Shown: positions 8,757 to 17,201, counted from the first letter of the stretch. The stretch is DNA of 64,000 bases from Lachnospiraceae bacterium UBA3804 (GCA_002368665.1 DFEK01000006.1:1-64000); one strand, 5' to 3'. Program-made: numbers and translations. The notes: generated from the sequence alone by a model not told the origin.

Positions 8757-8830
8757 CGTTCCCGAGGCGATTCGAACGCCCGACCCCTCGCTTAGGAGGC
8801 GAGTGCTCTATCCTGCTGAGCTACGGAAAC
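8757..8830 (-). tRNA. tRNA-Arg (anticodon CCU)
   Basis: Read on the minus strand, a full cloverleaf can be drawn: acceptor GTTTCCG pairs with CGGGAAC (one G-U), D-arm GCTC...GAGC, anticodon stem CTCGC/GCGAG around loop CTCCTAA (anticodon CCT, reading AGG), and T-arm GGGCG-TTCGAAT-CGCCT. The discriminator base is G and CCA is not encoded. A promoter with extended -10 lies at 8851-8879. Confidence 0.95.
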
Positions 8831-8850
8831 AAAATCGTAACACGAATGCT

Positions 8851-8879
8851 ATTATATCATATATTCCCAAGAATCGAAA
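8851..8879 (-). promoter_or_regulatory. Promoter of tRNA-Arg
   Basis: On the minus strand TGATATAAT forms an extended -10 (TATAAT at 8856-8851) with a weak -35 (TTTCGA) 17 bases upstream. The start point would fall about 15 bases before the mature tRNA end at 8830. Confidence 0.6.
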
Positions 8880-8890
8880 GCCTGACCGAA

Positions 8891-9781
8891 TCAAAATGCG
8901 ACGGTCCCCTGCATCCAGACATCTCCCTTGAATCGTCTGCCGATCTCCGGCTCCCCTACTAAGTCCTTTCGGTTGATGCAGACATCAAAGAAAATATCAT
9001 TGGCCACGATATCCAGAATAACCACTTCTTCGCCGGTAATCTGATTGATGCTTTCGTTCACATCCTTGATCTCGCCCAAAATCGAATACTGATCGCACTC
9101 GATTCCGACCGGCATAAAATACGAATCCACTAAAGAGAAAACATCTTCCTCTTTGGATTTTTTCTTAACGATCGAGTAGGTATCCATATCTTCAATCGTG
9201 ATATTCTCGATGGCGGATTCGTCACCGGTCTTCGCACGACGATACAGTTCATCCCTCTCGCGTTTTCTTTTCTTCATGAGCTGCTCATCGGATTCGCTCT
9301 TTTCGATGGGCATCATGATACTTCCTTTCACGGACAGCGCGGAAAGCGAGACATGAAAAACATCAATGGCCCTATTCTGCACCGGCTCCGTCTGGGAAAG
9401 CAGTTCGTTCATATTCTGCAGATAGAAGATCAACGGCATTCCGAGACGATAATCGTCGCAGATTCCGACATACTCCAGTTTATCCGCAAAACTCTCGAAT
9501 GTGACCCTATCCGTTGATGAAATTGCCACGGCCTTTAAGAAGGGCACGGAATAGTCGACGAAATATTCTTCCGCTCCGCTCTCTCCCGGCTCAAAGGTTC
9601 CTCTGACAATGATACCGATCCGGTCACCGAAATATTTCCGGTATTCCACAAGGAGATGACCTTCCTTCGCGGAAACCACACGGCTTTCATCGGCCGAGGT
9701 AACCACATAGGATAAAAGACGCTTTCGATTTTCTCTGGTTCCCTCAGTGGAAAACCCGATTGCACGCATGAATCGATGCAT
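8891..9781 (-). CDS. DUF3881-like protein
   Basis: A 296-residue soluble protein beginning MHRFMRAIGFS, which matches the start I know for the DUF3881 family of Lachnospiraceae and relatives; function unknown. No signal peptide or membrane segment is visible. A lysine/arginine-rich stretch (KKRKRERDELYRRAKTGD, residues ~168-187) splits it into an N-terminal alpha/beta part and a C-terminal part ending VFFDVCINRKDL-type sequence. It lies between serS (46 bases upstream) and tRNA-Arg, so it may be transcribed with serS. I infer a house-keeping role only from its position; family assignment is from memory. Confidence 0.6.
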   Translation of the reverse strand: MHRFMRAIGFSTEGTRENRKRLLSYVVTSADESRVVSAKEGHLLVEYRKYFGDRIGIIVRGTFEPGESGAEEYFVDYSVPFLKAVAISSTDRVTFESFADKLEYVGICDDYRLGMPLIFYLQNMNELLSQTEPVQNRAIDVFHVSLSALSVKGSIMMPIEKSESDEQLMKKRKRERDELYRRAKTGDESAIENITIEDMDTYSIVKKKSKEEDVFSLVDSYFMPVGIECDQYSILGEIKDVNESINQITGEEVVILDIVANDIFFDVCINRKDLVGEPEIGRRFKGDVWMQGTVAF

Positions 9782-9826
9782 GACCTTTCCTCCCGGACGG
9801 TTTACCCCGACTGTCTGTAAGTTTAA

Positions 9827-11113
9827 TTATTTCTCTCTGATTTCGGTCATACCGCCCATGTAAGGACGAAGTACTTCCGGAATACGGACGCTTCCGTCTG
9901 CCTGCAGATTGTTCTCTAAGAACGCGATCAGCATACGAGGCGGAGCAACTACGGTATTGTTTAAGGTGTGAGCGAAGTACTTGTTTCCGTTCTCACCGTT
10001 TACTCTGATCTTTAATCTTCTTGCCTGAGCGTCTCCCAAGTTGGAGCAGCTTCCGACTTCGAAGTATTTCTTCTGTCTCGGAGACCATGCTTCCACGTCA
10101 AAGGACTTCACCTTCAGATCGGCCAAATCACCGGAGCAGCACTCCAAGGTTCTTACGGGAATGTCCATGGAACGGAACAGATCTACGGTATTCTGCCATA
10201 ATTTATCAAACCACATTGCGCTCTCTTCGGGTTTGCAGACTACGATCATTTCCTGCTTCTCGAACTGATGGATACGGTATACGCCACGTTCCTCGATACC
10301 GTGTGCACCCTTCTCTTTTCTAAAGCAGGGAGAATAGCTGGTCAGAGTCTTCGGAAGCTCGGATTCGGGAATGATCTGATCAATGAACTTACCGATCATG
10401 GAATGCTCACTGGTTCCGATTAAGTAAAGATCTTCGCCTTCGATTTTGTACATCATGGCATCCATCTCTGCGAAACTCATAACACCGGTAACCACGTTTG
10501 CACGGATCATGAAAGGCGGAACGCAGTAGGTAAATCCTCTGTCGATCATAAAATCTCTTGCATAGGAAATAACTGCGGAGTGTAATCTCGCAATGTCGCC
10601 CTGCAGATAGTAAAAACCGTTTCCGGCAACTCTTCTTGCCGCATCCAGATCGATACCGTTGAAGCGTTCCATAATCTCCGTATGATACGGGATTTCAAAA
10701 TCGGGAACGAACGGATCGCCGTACCTGGTAACTTCCACGTTTTCTGTATCGTTCTTTCCGATGGGAACAGAAGGATCGATGATATTCGGAATAATCATCA
10801 TGTCCTTTAAAATCTTTTCCTCAAGTTCCTTCTGCTTGGCATCAAGTTCTTCGATCTTGGCACCTTCGTTTGCAACTTCGGCTTTGACTTTCTCAGCCTC
10901 TTCCTTCTTGCCCTGGCCCATTAACTGACCGATCTGCTTGGAGATTTTGTTGCGGTTGGCTTTTAAATCATCCACCTGCTGCTGGGTTGCTCTTCTTTCT
11001 TCATCCAGGGCAATGACTTCATCCACCAGGGGAAGCTTTTCGTCCTGGAATTTCTTACGAATGTTTTCCTTAACTACTTCGGGGTTTTCTCTTAAAAATT
11101 TAATGTCTATCAT
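9827..11113 (-). CDS. serS: Seryl-tRNA synthetase
   Basis: A 428-residue class II synthetase of normal length. It begins MIDIKFLRENPEVVKENI, with an N-terminal coiled-coil arm (residues ~25-105) that grips the long variable arm of tRNA-Ser. The catalytic core shows motif 2 (CFRKEKGAHGIEERGVYRIHQF) and motif 3 (NTVVAPPRMLIAFLENN). It charges tRNA-Ser, including the tRNA-Ser(GCU) encoded at 45907. No serine T-box is visible in the ~75 bases before its start. AGAAAGGGAG precedes ATG 11113. Confident assignment. Confidence 0.98.
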   Translation of the reverse strand: MIDIKFLRENPEVVKENIRKKFQDEKLPLVDEVIALDEERRATQQQVDDLKANRNKISKQIGQLMGQGKKEEAEKVKAEVANEGAKIEELDAKQKELEEKILKDMMIIPNIIDPSVPIGKNDTENVEVTRYGDPFVPDFEIPYHTEIMERFNGIDLDAARRVAGNGFYYLQGDIARLHSAVISYARDFMIDRGFTYCVPPFMIRANVVTGVMSFAEMDAMMYKIEGEDLYLIGTSEHSMIGKFIDQIIPESELPKTLTSYSPCFRKEKGAHGIEERGVYRIHQFEKQEMIVVCKPEESAMWFDKLWQNTVDLFRSMDIPVRTLECCSGDLADLKVKSFDVEAWSPRQKKYFEVGSCSNLGDAQARRLKIRVNGENGNKYFAHTLNNTVVAPPRMLIAFLENNLQADGSVRIPEVLRPYMGGMTEIREK

Positions 11114-11187
11114 TTTTCTCCCTTTCTGCAGAAATCTGCAAAAAAAATCTTTTCTTATTTTACAACAAAACGGCGCCGGATTCTACT

Positions 11188-11703
11188 TTATTCTTTATCT
11201 TCAATCGCTTTCTTTAAAGCAACCGCTTCTTCGGGACTTAATTCCAGATCCGACTGACCTGCTTTGATTCGCTTGGTATAACTGTAGCATCCGTCGGAAG
11301 AGTGCACGGAATTCAGCAGATATCCGTTGTCGCGCTCATCAAGAAGGACCAAACAGAAACTGAGTTTTCCGCCCATTTCCTTAAATGCGTCATATTTGAC
11401 AAAGCCCATCTTCTGAAAAGCCGACTGATGCTTTCTGAAAATTTCTTTTATCTGTCTTGAATGATTCTCAAGCAGGGATTTCTGTACACTCTGTTCTTCA
11501 AATAAATCCGTGATCTTCTTCTCCAGACTCTTGGCTCTCGAACCCTGCATGAATTTCTCATAACGGCCGATTAAGTCATTCAACTTCCGATTCTGCATGA
11601 TCAGCATTACCAGAAGAATTACAATGCAAAGAACCAGAAATATGATAACAAACAGAATATCAATATTTCCAAGCCCGATCTTATTTAAAATTGGACTACC
11701 CAT
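11188..11703 (-). CDS. DUF4446 family membrane-anchored protein
   Basis: A 171-residue protein with one N-terminal membrane helix (residues ~13-36, LFVIIFLVLCIVILLVMLIM), a coiled-coil stretch (~45-90) and a C-terminal block VKYDAFKEMGGKLSFCLVLLDERDNGYLLNSVH that matches DUF4446. This family is commonly encoded next to parB in Clostridia; its role is unknown, but its constant position suggests a link to chromosome segregation or the cell envelope. The start ATG 11703 has AGAGAGG about 10 bases upstream; a TTG at 11712 would be too close to it. Only 17 bases separate it from parB, so it is co-transcribed. Confidence 0.8.
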   Translation of the reverse strand: MGSPILNKIGLGNIDILFVIIFLVLCIVILLVMLIMQNRKLNDLIGRYEKFMQGSRAKSLEKKITDLFEEQSVQKSLLENHSRQIKEIFRKHQSAFQKMGFVKYDAFKEMGGKLSFCLVLLDERDNGYLLNSVHSSDGCYSYTKRIKAGQSDLELSPEEAVALKKAIEDKE

Positions 11704-11720
11704 GTAGTACAAACCTCTCT

Positions 11721-12590
11721 TTATCTTCCAATAATATCCAAAATTCTTTCCAAATCATCTCCGGAATAAAACTCAATCTCAATCTTTCCGCCGCCGTTTT
11801 CTTTGGCTGTAACGGAAACTTTAGTCGACAATTTGTCTTTCATTCTGGTCTCAATATCTTTATATACATTTGCAAGCTGGGATTCGGTCTTCTTTTTCTC
11901 AACCTTCTCCTTGCCTCGGTTTTTCACGATCTTTTCAATATCACGTACGGAGAGTTTTTCGTCAAACACTCTCTGTGCAAGGACATACTGTTCTTCCGGA
12001 TCCTCAATTCCGAGAAGTGCTCTGGCATGTCCGGCAGAGATCATATCGTCGATCAGCATTCTCTGAACATCTTCACACAGTTTCAAAAGACGAATCGTGT
12101 TGGCAATTGCGGTACGGGATTTGGATACCTTCTCTGCCACTTCGTCCTGTGTTAAGTGGAACTCTTCGATCAGTCTCTTATATCCGTTTGCTTCTTCGAT
12201 TTCGTTTAAGTCTTCACGCTGCAGGTTTTCGATAATGGAAATCTCAACAATCTGCTGCTCGGTCAGATCTCTGACAATAACCGGAACTTCTTTCAGCTCT
12301 GCAATGTTGGCTGCTCTCCATCTTCTCTCACCGGCAACGATCTCATAATAATCTCCGCGGTCAACAACCAGCAGCGGAGATAATACTCCATACTGTTTAA
12401 CCGATTCCGCAAGTTCCTGCAGGGCATCTTCATCAAAATTCTTACGCGGCTGATTCCGGTTCGGCTCCACCTTGGAGATGCTAACCTGAATCACTCCGTC
12501 TTTCGATTCGGCTCCGGTCTCCTGAACAGTTCCGGTATCAATCAAAGACTGCAGTCCTTTTGCTTTGTTCAATCCTCTTTTCAATGCCAT
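11721..12590 (-). CDS. parB: Chromosome-partitioning protein ParB/Spo0J
   Basis: A 289-residue ParB. The N-terminal domain shows VEPNRNQPRKNFDE, the CTPase motif region and GERRWRA (box II), the central helix-turn-helix contains LTQDEVAEKVSKSRTAIANTIRLL, and the C-terminal ~45 residues form the dimerisation domain. ParB loads at parS, slides as a CTP-dependent clamp and recruits condensin to the origin. Three parS sites lie about 1 kb away at 13581-13682. It is downstream of parA (36-base gap, which holds a degenerate parS-like palindrome) and upstream of the DUF4446 gene. GGGGAGAAAC precedes the ATG. Confidence 0.97.
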   Translation of the reverse strand: MALKRGLNKAKGLQSLIDTGTVQETGAESKDGVIQVSISKVEPNRNQPRKNFDEDALQELAESVKQYGVLSPLLVVDRGDYYEIVAGERRWRAANIAELKEVPVIVRDLTEQQIVEISIIENLQREDLNEIEEANGYKRLIEEFHLTQDEVAEKVSKSRTAIANTIRLLKLCEDVQRMLIDDMISAGHARALLGIEDPEEQYVLAQRVFDEKLSVRDIEKIVKNRGKEKVEKKKTESQLANVYKDIETRMKDKLSTKVSVTAKENGGGKIEIEFYSGDDLERILDIIGR

Positions 12591-12611
12591 TTCGGTTTCT
12601 CCCCTTATCTA

Positions 12612-12627
12612 TGTTTCATGTGAAAAT
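12612..12627. repeat. Degenerate parS-like palindrome
   Basis: TGTTTCATGTGAAAAT, in the parA-parB gap, differs from the parS consensus TGTTTCACGTGAAACA at three positions including one in the CG core. It may be a weak ParB site or chance. Confidence 0.35.
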
Positions 12628-13391
12628 TATGCATTAACCTTGATCAATTCTTCCGCAAGTTTCCGATAAGCTTCTGCTCCGGCAGACTTGTCATCGTATA
12701 CATTGATCGGCTGTCCGTAACTCGGTGCTTCCGCGAGACGTACATTTCTCGGAATCAGAGTTTCGAAAATTCTCTCCTGCATAACCTCCTTTACATTCTC
12801 TACGACCTCAGCCGAAAGATTGTTACGGGAATCGTACATGGTAAATACAACTCCTTCCAGGGAAAGTGCCGGATTGATTTTTCGCTTGATCAGATTCACC
12901 GTAGTGATCAACTGGCTCAATCCTTCCAATGCATAATACTCGCATTGGATCGGAACAAGTACACTGTCCGCTGCGGTCATTGCATTTACGGTCAACATGG
13001 AAAGTGACGGAGGACAGTCGATGAAAATAAAATCATACTGATCCTTGATCCAATCCAATTCGTTCTTCAGAATATATTCTTTTCTGTCTTCATCCACCAG
13101 TTCAATCTCCGCAGCTGCAAGATTGACATTGCTGGGAATCAGAGAAAGATTTTCTACCACATCCGGAATAACGCATTCCTTAACGGAACACTCTCCGCGC
13201 ATCAACTCATAAACCGTATTTTCAAGTTCGTTCTTCTGAATACCAAATCCCGTGGAAGTATTTCCCTGCGGATCGGTATCGATGACCAAAACTTTCTTTC
13301 CTTTTTCTGCAACACAGGCGGCCAAGTTAATTGCTGTCGTTGTCTTTCCGACTCCGCCTTTCTGGTTTGCAATCGCAATAACTTTTCCCAT
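12627..13391 (-). CDS. parA: Chromosome-partitioning ATPase ParA/Soj
   Basis: A 254-residue ParA-type ATPase starting MGKVIAIANQKGGVGKTTTAINLA, with the deviant Walker A KGGVGKTT, Walker A' VLVIDTDPQGNTS and Walker B DFIFIDCPPSLS. It works with ParB to organise origins and, in Bacillus, Soj also controls DnaA. The ATG at 13391 has GGAGG 7 bases upstream; longer forms lack a site. An extended -10 (TGATACAAT, TATAAT-like hexamer at 13436-13431) lies upstream, followed farther up by an abutting triple of DnaA-box-like 9-mers at 13516-13542 and the parS sites, suggesting control by the replication initiator. Confidence 0.97.
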   Translation of the reverse strand: MGKVIAIANQKGGVGKTTTAINLAACVAEKGKKVLVIDTDPQGNTSTGFGIQKNELENTVYELMRGECSVKECVIPDVVENLSLIPSNVNLAAAEIELVDEDRKEYILKNELDWIKDQYDFIFIDCPPSLSMLTVNAMTAADSVLVPIQCEYYALEGLSQLITTVNLIKRKINPALSLEGVVFTMYDSRNNLSAEVVENVKEVMQERIFETLIPRNVRLAEAPSYGQPINVYDDKSAGAEAYRKLAEELIKVNA

Positions 13392-13515
13392 ATCATTCCT
13401 CCAAATATTCGTCTTCTCACACGCCATGTCATTGTATCACTTTTGACACTTCTTATCTATATAAAGTTTTCCACCCGGTCGGTGCATAGGATACAATTTC
13501 ACAAAATCTTGTATA

Positions 13516-13542
13516 TGTGGATAGTGTGGATATTGTTGATAA
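13516..13542 (+). promoter_or_regulatory. Three abutting DnaA-box-like 9-mers
   Basis: TGTGGATAG (13516-13524), TGTGGATAT (13525-13533) and TGTTGATAA (13534-13542) follow one another without spacing and in the same direction. Each differs from the DnaA box TGTGGATAA by one base. They lie about 80 bases above the parA promoter, in line with possible DnaA control of soj or an accessory initiator-binding cluster. Confidence 0.55.
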
Positions 13543-13580
13543 ACATTTTTGCTCTATTTTGAAGGATCAATTTATCGAAA

Positions 13581-13596
13581 TGTTTCACGTGAAAAT
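13581..13596. promoter_or_regulatory. parS site 1
   Basis: TGTTTCACGTGAAAAT: intact left half and CG core of the parS consensus, two mismatches at the right end. Probable ParB nucleation site. Confidence 0.8.
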
Positions 13597-13616
13597 CTAC
13601 CATATCTTGGGTAAGA

Positions 13617-13632
13617 CGTTTCACGTGAAACA
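13617..13632. promoter_or_regulatory. parS site 2
   Basis: CGTTTCACGTGAAACA: one mismatch to the parS consensus, core intact. Starts 36 bases after the start of site 1. Confidence 0.88.
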
Positions 13633-13666
13633 TTATATCTTGTATCACTTCATTTGAAAAGAACTT

Positions 13667-13682
13667 TGTTTCACGTGAAACA
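13667..13682. promoter_or_regulatory. parS site 3 (perfect)
   Basis: TGTTTCACGTGAAACA, a perfect 16-bp parS palindrome. Starts 50 bases after the start of site 2. Confidence 0.95.
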
Positions 13683-13786
13683 AGTCGGTGGATAAATAAT
13701 TTTGATTTTGTCTATAAATCTATATATAGCGGTAACGGTCAAAATCGAGTGTCGTCAGGAGGAGTTCTAATAGAAATAGCGGAAAA

Positions 13787-13816
13787 TAAAAAGAGCAGGG
13801 CGAACCACCCTGCTCA
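13787..13816 (-). terminator. Terminator of coiled-coil gene
   Basis: On the minus strand GAGCAGGG, a 7-base loop, CCCTGCTC and then TTTTTA. It ends the transcript of the gene at 13843-14490 and isolates it from parS and parA. Confidence 0.9.
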
Positions 13817-13842
13817 ATGTCTTTCAATATTAACCGGTGAAA

Positions 13843-14490
13843 TCAATTTCCCCACTTATTGGCAATGGACCGTAATTCGTTTCTTGCACGATACGGATCC
13901 TGAATCGTAAAATCGGAAATCTCTCCACACTGATGTGCCACATAGGAAAGTGCTTCCATTAACTCTTTTGCTCCGGGAGTAAATCCATCCACCTCCGTAT
14001 CCTCTTTCGAATCATCCACTTTCGAACCATCTTTTTGCGAAGGTATAAATGTATCCTCGTTTACATCCTCTTTGGAATTCTCCAATTCTTCATCGGAAGT
14101 TTCGGCAGGGGTATTACTCTTAGATGTAATATCCTGCAGTTTTTCATAGTAGTCTTCTCTCTCTTCCAAAATAGAATCAAGAAGTTCTACTCCCTCCAAC
14201 AGTTCTTCTTTCCGGTTCAGTAACGTATCAAGAACAGAGTCCAGTTTGGCAAGTTCCAAATTCTCTCTTGCAATCTGCTGTTCAAAACTAAGCTTGGAAT
14301 CATATGCACTCAGTTTACTGCGCGGAGAGAAAACAGTATCTTCACTCTTTGCTTTTAACTCTTCTACCTTACGGTTTAACAAAGTAATCTCTTCGAATTT
14401 AGCATTACGGTCAATGAGATTTTTCTCATACTCTGCAGAGATTTCCGCAGCCATTGATAACAGTAAATCTTTTAATCCGTTCTGATCCAT
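13843..14490 (-). CDS. Coiled-coil protein of unknown function near parS
   Basis: A 215-residue protein I do not recognise. Residues ~15-120 are rich in Glu/Lys/Leu heptads (coiled coil); residues ~122-165 are acidic and Ser/Thr/Asp-rich (disordered linker); the last ~45 residues, with TPGAKELMEALSYVAHQCGE and DPYRARNELRSIANKWGN, look like a small folded domain. No signal peptide or membrane segment. It lies between rsmG and the parS cluster, where other Firmicutes carry noc; it is not Noc (no GERRWRA or helix-turn-helix). A ribosome binding site GGAGGGGG precedes ATG 14490 and a strong terminator follows. A role in origin organisation is only a guess from position. Confidence 0.6.
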   Translation of the reverse strand: MDQNGLKDLLLSMAAEISAEYEKNLIDRNAKFEEITLLNRKVEELKAKSEDTVFSPRSKLSAYDSKLSFEQQIARENLELAKLDSVLDTLLNRKEELLEGVELLDSILEEREDYYEKLQDITSKSNTPAETSDEELENSKEDVNEDTFIPSQKDGSKVDDSKEDTEVDGFTPGAKELMEALSYVAHQCGEISDFTIQDPYRARNELRSIANKWGN

Positions 14491-14529
14491 TTCCCCCTCC
14501 TTATAATACTACATATGTAGTTTAATTTG

Positions 14530-15246
14530 TCAGCCCAAAGGATTCTTCGAAGGCATACCTGCTTTTCTCGGATACTTTGAGGATGTCACACTCTTCTTTT
14601 CGATCATTACCAGTGTACGTTTCAAATCACTGCCCGGAAGGATAAAGGAAATTTCTTCACCAAATGATCCTCCCAAAAGAAATACAGCTTTCTTTGCATC
14701 TTTGACTTCTTCGGTTGCTTTTTCCGATTTATAAGAAACAAATACTCCGCCAACTTTCACAAACGGAAGACAATATTCACTTAATGTACTAAGATTGGCA
14801 ACCGCACGCGAAACCGCATAATCAAACTGTTCTCTGTATTCCTTATCTTTTGCAAGATCTTCCGCTCTGGAATGAACGGCTTCGATGGAACCTTCCTCAT
14901 TAAGAGAAAGTTCTTCAATAACTTCATTCAAAAAAGTAACGCGTTTGGCAAGCGAATCCATCAGCGTTATATGCGCCTTCGGATACAGAATCTTAAGCGG
15001 TATACCGGGAAAACCGGCCCCGGTTCCGACATCGATCAGGCGAAAATCTTCCGTGGACGGATTCGTTTTAACGAAAGATAAAGAATCCAAAAAATGTTTA
15101 ACATAGACTTCTTCTCTGTCCGTAATCGCAGTTAAGTTCATCTTCTCGTTCCAGGAAACCAGAAGTTTATAATAAAGCTCAAACTGCTCTGTCTGTTTAG
15201 AATTTAAGGATATGCCAAATTCACTTAAGGCGTTTTGAAAATCCAT
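14530..15246 (-). CDS. rsmG: 16S rRNA (guanine-527-N7) methyltransferase
   Basis: A 238-residue RsmG (GidB). It begins MDFQNALSEFGISL, with LVSWNEKMNLTAITDREEVYVKHFLDSL typical of the N terminus, the S-adenosylmethionine loop LIDVGTGAGFPGIPLKI, and DYAVSRAVANL in the catalytic part. It makes m7G527 in 16S rRNA; its loss gives low-level streptomycin resistance in other bacteria. It begins 13 bases after the end of mnmG, as in many origin regions. ATG 15246 was preferred to GTG 15258 on family N-terminus; the ribosome binding site is weak, so coupling to mnmG is likely. Confidence 0.95.
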   Translation of the reverse strand: MDFQNALSEFGISLNSKQTEQFELYYKLLVSWNEKMNLTAITDREEVYVKHFLDSLSFVKTNPSTEDFRLIDVGTGAGFPGIPLKILYPKAHITLMDSLAKRVTFLNEVIEELSLNEEGSIEAVHSRAEDLAKDKEYREQFDYAVSRAVANLSTLSEYCLPFVKVGGVFVSYKSEKATEEVKDAKKAVFLLGGSFGEEISFILPGSDLKRTLVMIEKKSVTSSKYPRKAGMPSKNPLG

Positions 15247-15258
15247 ACTCTTACCCAC

Positions 15259-17172
15259 TTATTTACGAGAAGAAAGAAAAATAAGCAAAACCGAAATATC
15301 CGCGGGAGAAACACCGCTGATACGCGATGCCTGTCCGATGGAAATCGGCTTAAACTGCTTTAACTTCTGTCTGGCTTCGAGACGAAGAGAAGGAACATCA
15401 TCATAATCTAAATCTTCCGGAATCAGATGATTTTCATTTTTCTTAAAACTCTTCACCTGCTGAAGCTGGCGTGCGATATAACCTTCGTATTTAATATTGA
15501 TACAAACCTGCTCCACCACATCCTTTGGAAGTTCGGGACGCTCGGGATCAAGTTCTTTTAAAAACTCATAATCCAGTTCCTGCCTGCACATTAAGTCCGC
15601 AATCGAAGCTGCGGTTTTAAGAGGTGCCGATTCACGCTTTGCAAGTATCTCGGTTACCGCTTTACTTCCACCTACAAATGTAGTTTTAAGTCGTTCAACT
15701 TCTTCATCGATCATACGCTGTTTCTCGAGGGTTTGCTGATATACCTCCTCGGAAACAAGTCCGGCTTCATATCCGAATTTGCGAAGACGAAGATCCGCAT
15801 TATCCTGACGTAGGATCAGGCGATACTCCGCCCTTGATGTCATCATACGATACGGCTCACGGTTATCCTTGGTTACAAGATCATCGATTAAAACTCCGAT
15901 GTATGCATCCGAGCGCTGCAGGATCAGTGGCTCTTTTCCTTTTAATTTATTTGCTGCATTGATACCGGCGATCAGTCCCTGTGCAGCAGCCTCTTCATAT
16001 CCGGAACTTCCGTTAAACTGTCCGGCACTGAAAAGGTTTTCCACCTGCTTAATCTCCAGGGACGGTTTTAATTGTCCCGGAGCAAGACAGTCATATTCAA
16101 TCGCATATGCGTTTCTTACAATTTTACAATTTTCCAGACCGGGGACGGTTCTGTACATGGCAAGCTGAACATCCTCCGGAAGAGAAGAAGACATGCCACC
16201 GATATATACTTCGTTCGTATAAAGTCCTTCCGGTTCGATGAATACCTGATGTCTTTCCTTGTCCGCAAATTTCACAACCTTATCTTCGATGGAAGGACAA
16301 TATCTCGGTCCGGTCCCTTCGATAATTCCTGCATAAATGGGAGAGCGATCCAGATTCGCACGGATAATCTCATGTGTGCGCTCATTGGTATAAGTTAAAT
16401 AACAGGAAACCTGTTCTTTCTGAATATCATCCGGATTGGTGGAAAACGAAAACGGTACGATCGGCGTATCGCCCACCTGTTCCTCCATCTTACTGAAATC
16501 AACGGTTCGCTTATCCATTCTCGCAGGCGTACCTGTTTTAAAACGTCTGAGTTCAATTCCGTCTTTTTGGAGTTCGGCGGTTAAATGCGTTGCTGCCATT
16601 AATCCGTTCGGACCCGTATAGGTAATGGATTCACCGCATAGACAACGGGCATTCAGATACGTTCCGCTGCAGATGATTGCCGCACGGCATTCATATACCA
16701 TTCCGGTTCCGATGACGACTCCGCAAACGGTTTTCTTTCCATCCGCATCTTCCTTGGTTAAGATTCTGCAAACCTCTCCCTGCTTGATCGTTAAGTTCTC
16801 CTGGTTTTCCAGAGTTTTACGCATGGCTTTGGAATACTCCATTTTATCGGCCTGTGCACGCAGGGAATGAACGGCAGGTCCCTTTGATACATTTAGCATC
16901 TTGGACTGCAGAAAAGTCTTATCAATATTTCTTCCCATTTCACCGCCGAGTGCATCCAGTTCCCTGACCAAATGTCCTTTGCTGGTTCCGCCGATGTTTG
17001 GATTGCAGGGCATAAGCGCAATGCTTTCCACGGAAACCGTAAACATGACCGTGGAGAAACCGAGTCTTGCACAAGCAAGTGCGGCTTCACATCCGGCATG
17101 TCCGGCACCGATTACACAAACATCCACGCTGTCTGCAATATGATATTGTAAATCTGAATTGTTTTCTTTCAT
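15259..17172 (-). CDS. mnmG: tRNA uridine-5-carboxymethylaminomethyl modification enzyme MnmG
   Basis: A 637-residue MnmG (GidA) of normal length. The N-terminal FAD-binding motif is VIGAGHAGCEAALACARLG; PCNPNIGGTSKGHLVRELDALGG is the family signature, and SGQFNGSSGYEEAAAQGLIAG marks the second FAD region; the C-terminal helical domain binds MnmE. With MnmE it adds the cmnm5 group to the wobble uridine of several tRNAs. It lies 29 bases after mnmE, and rsmG follows, forming one modification operon. Confidence 0.98.
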   Translation of the reverse strand: MKENNSDLQYHIADSVDVCVIGAGHAGCEAALACARLGFSTVMFTVSVESIALMPCNPNIGGTSKGHLVRELDALGGEMGRNIDKTFLQSKMLNVSKGPAVHSLRAQADKMEYSKAMRKTLENQENLTIKQGEVCRILTKEDADGKKTVCGVVIGTGMVYECRAAIICSGTYLNARCLCGESITYTGPNGLMAATHLTAELQKDGIELRRFKTGTPARMDKRTVDFSKMEEQVGDTPIVPFSFSTNPDDIQKEQVSCYLTYTNERTHEIIRANLDRSPIYAGIIEGTGPRYCPSIEDKVVKFADKERHQVFIEPEGLYTNEVYIGGMSSSLPEDVQLAMYRTVPGLENCKIVRNAYAIEYDCLAPGQLKPSLEIKQVENLFSAGQFNGSSGYEEAAAQGLIAGINAANKLKGKEPLILQRSDAYIGVLIDDLVTKDNREPYRMMTSRAEYRLILRQDNADLRLRKFGYEAGLVSEEVYQQTLEKQRMIDEEVERLKTTFVGGSKAVTEILAKRESAPLKTAASIADLMCRQELDYEFLKELDPERPELPKDVVEQVCINIKYEGYIARQLQQVKSFKKNENHLIPEDLDYDDVPSLRLEARQKLKQFKPISIGQASRISGVSPADISVLLIFLSSRK

Positions 17173-17201
17173 TTTATATCCAACTATATTTGTAGTTCAA
17201 T

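Larger units (their letters stand above)
13392..13786. other. parA upstream region with DnaA-box and parS clusters
   Basis: A gene-free stretch of about 400 bases. In order it holds the likely parA promoter (extended -10 at 13431-13436, minus strand), three abutting DnaA-box-like 9-mers (13516-13542), three parS sites (13581-13596, 13617-13632, 13667-13682), and, from 13787, the terminator of the gene at 13843. Nothing else was recognised. Confidence 0.7.
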
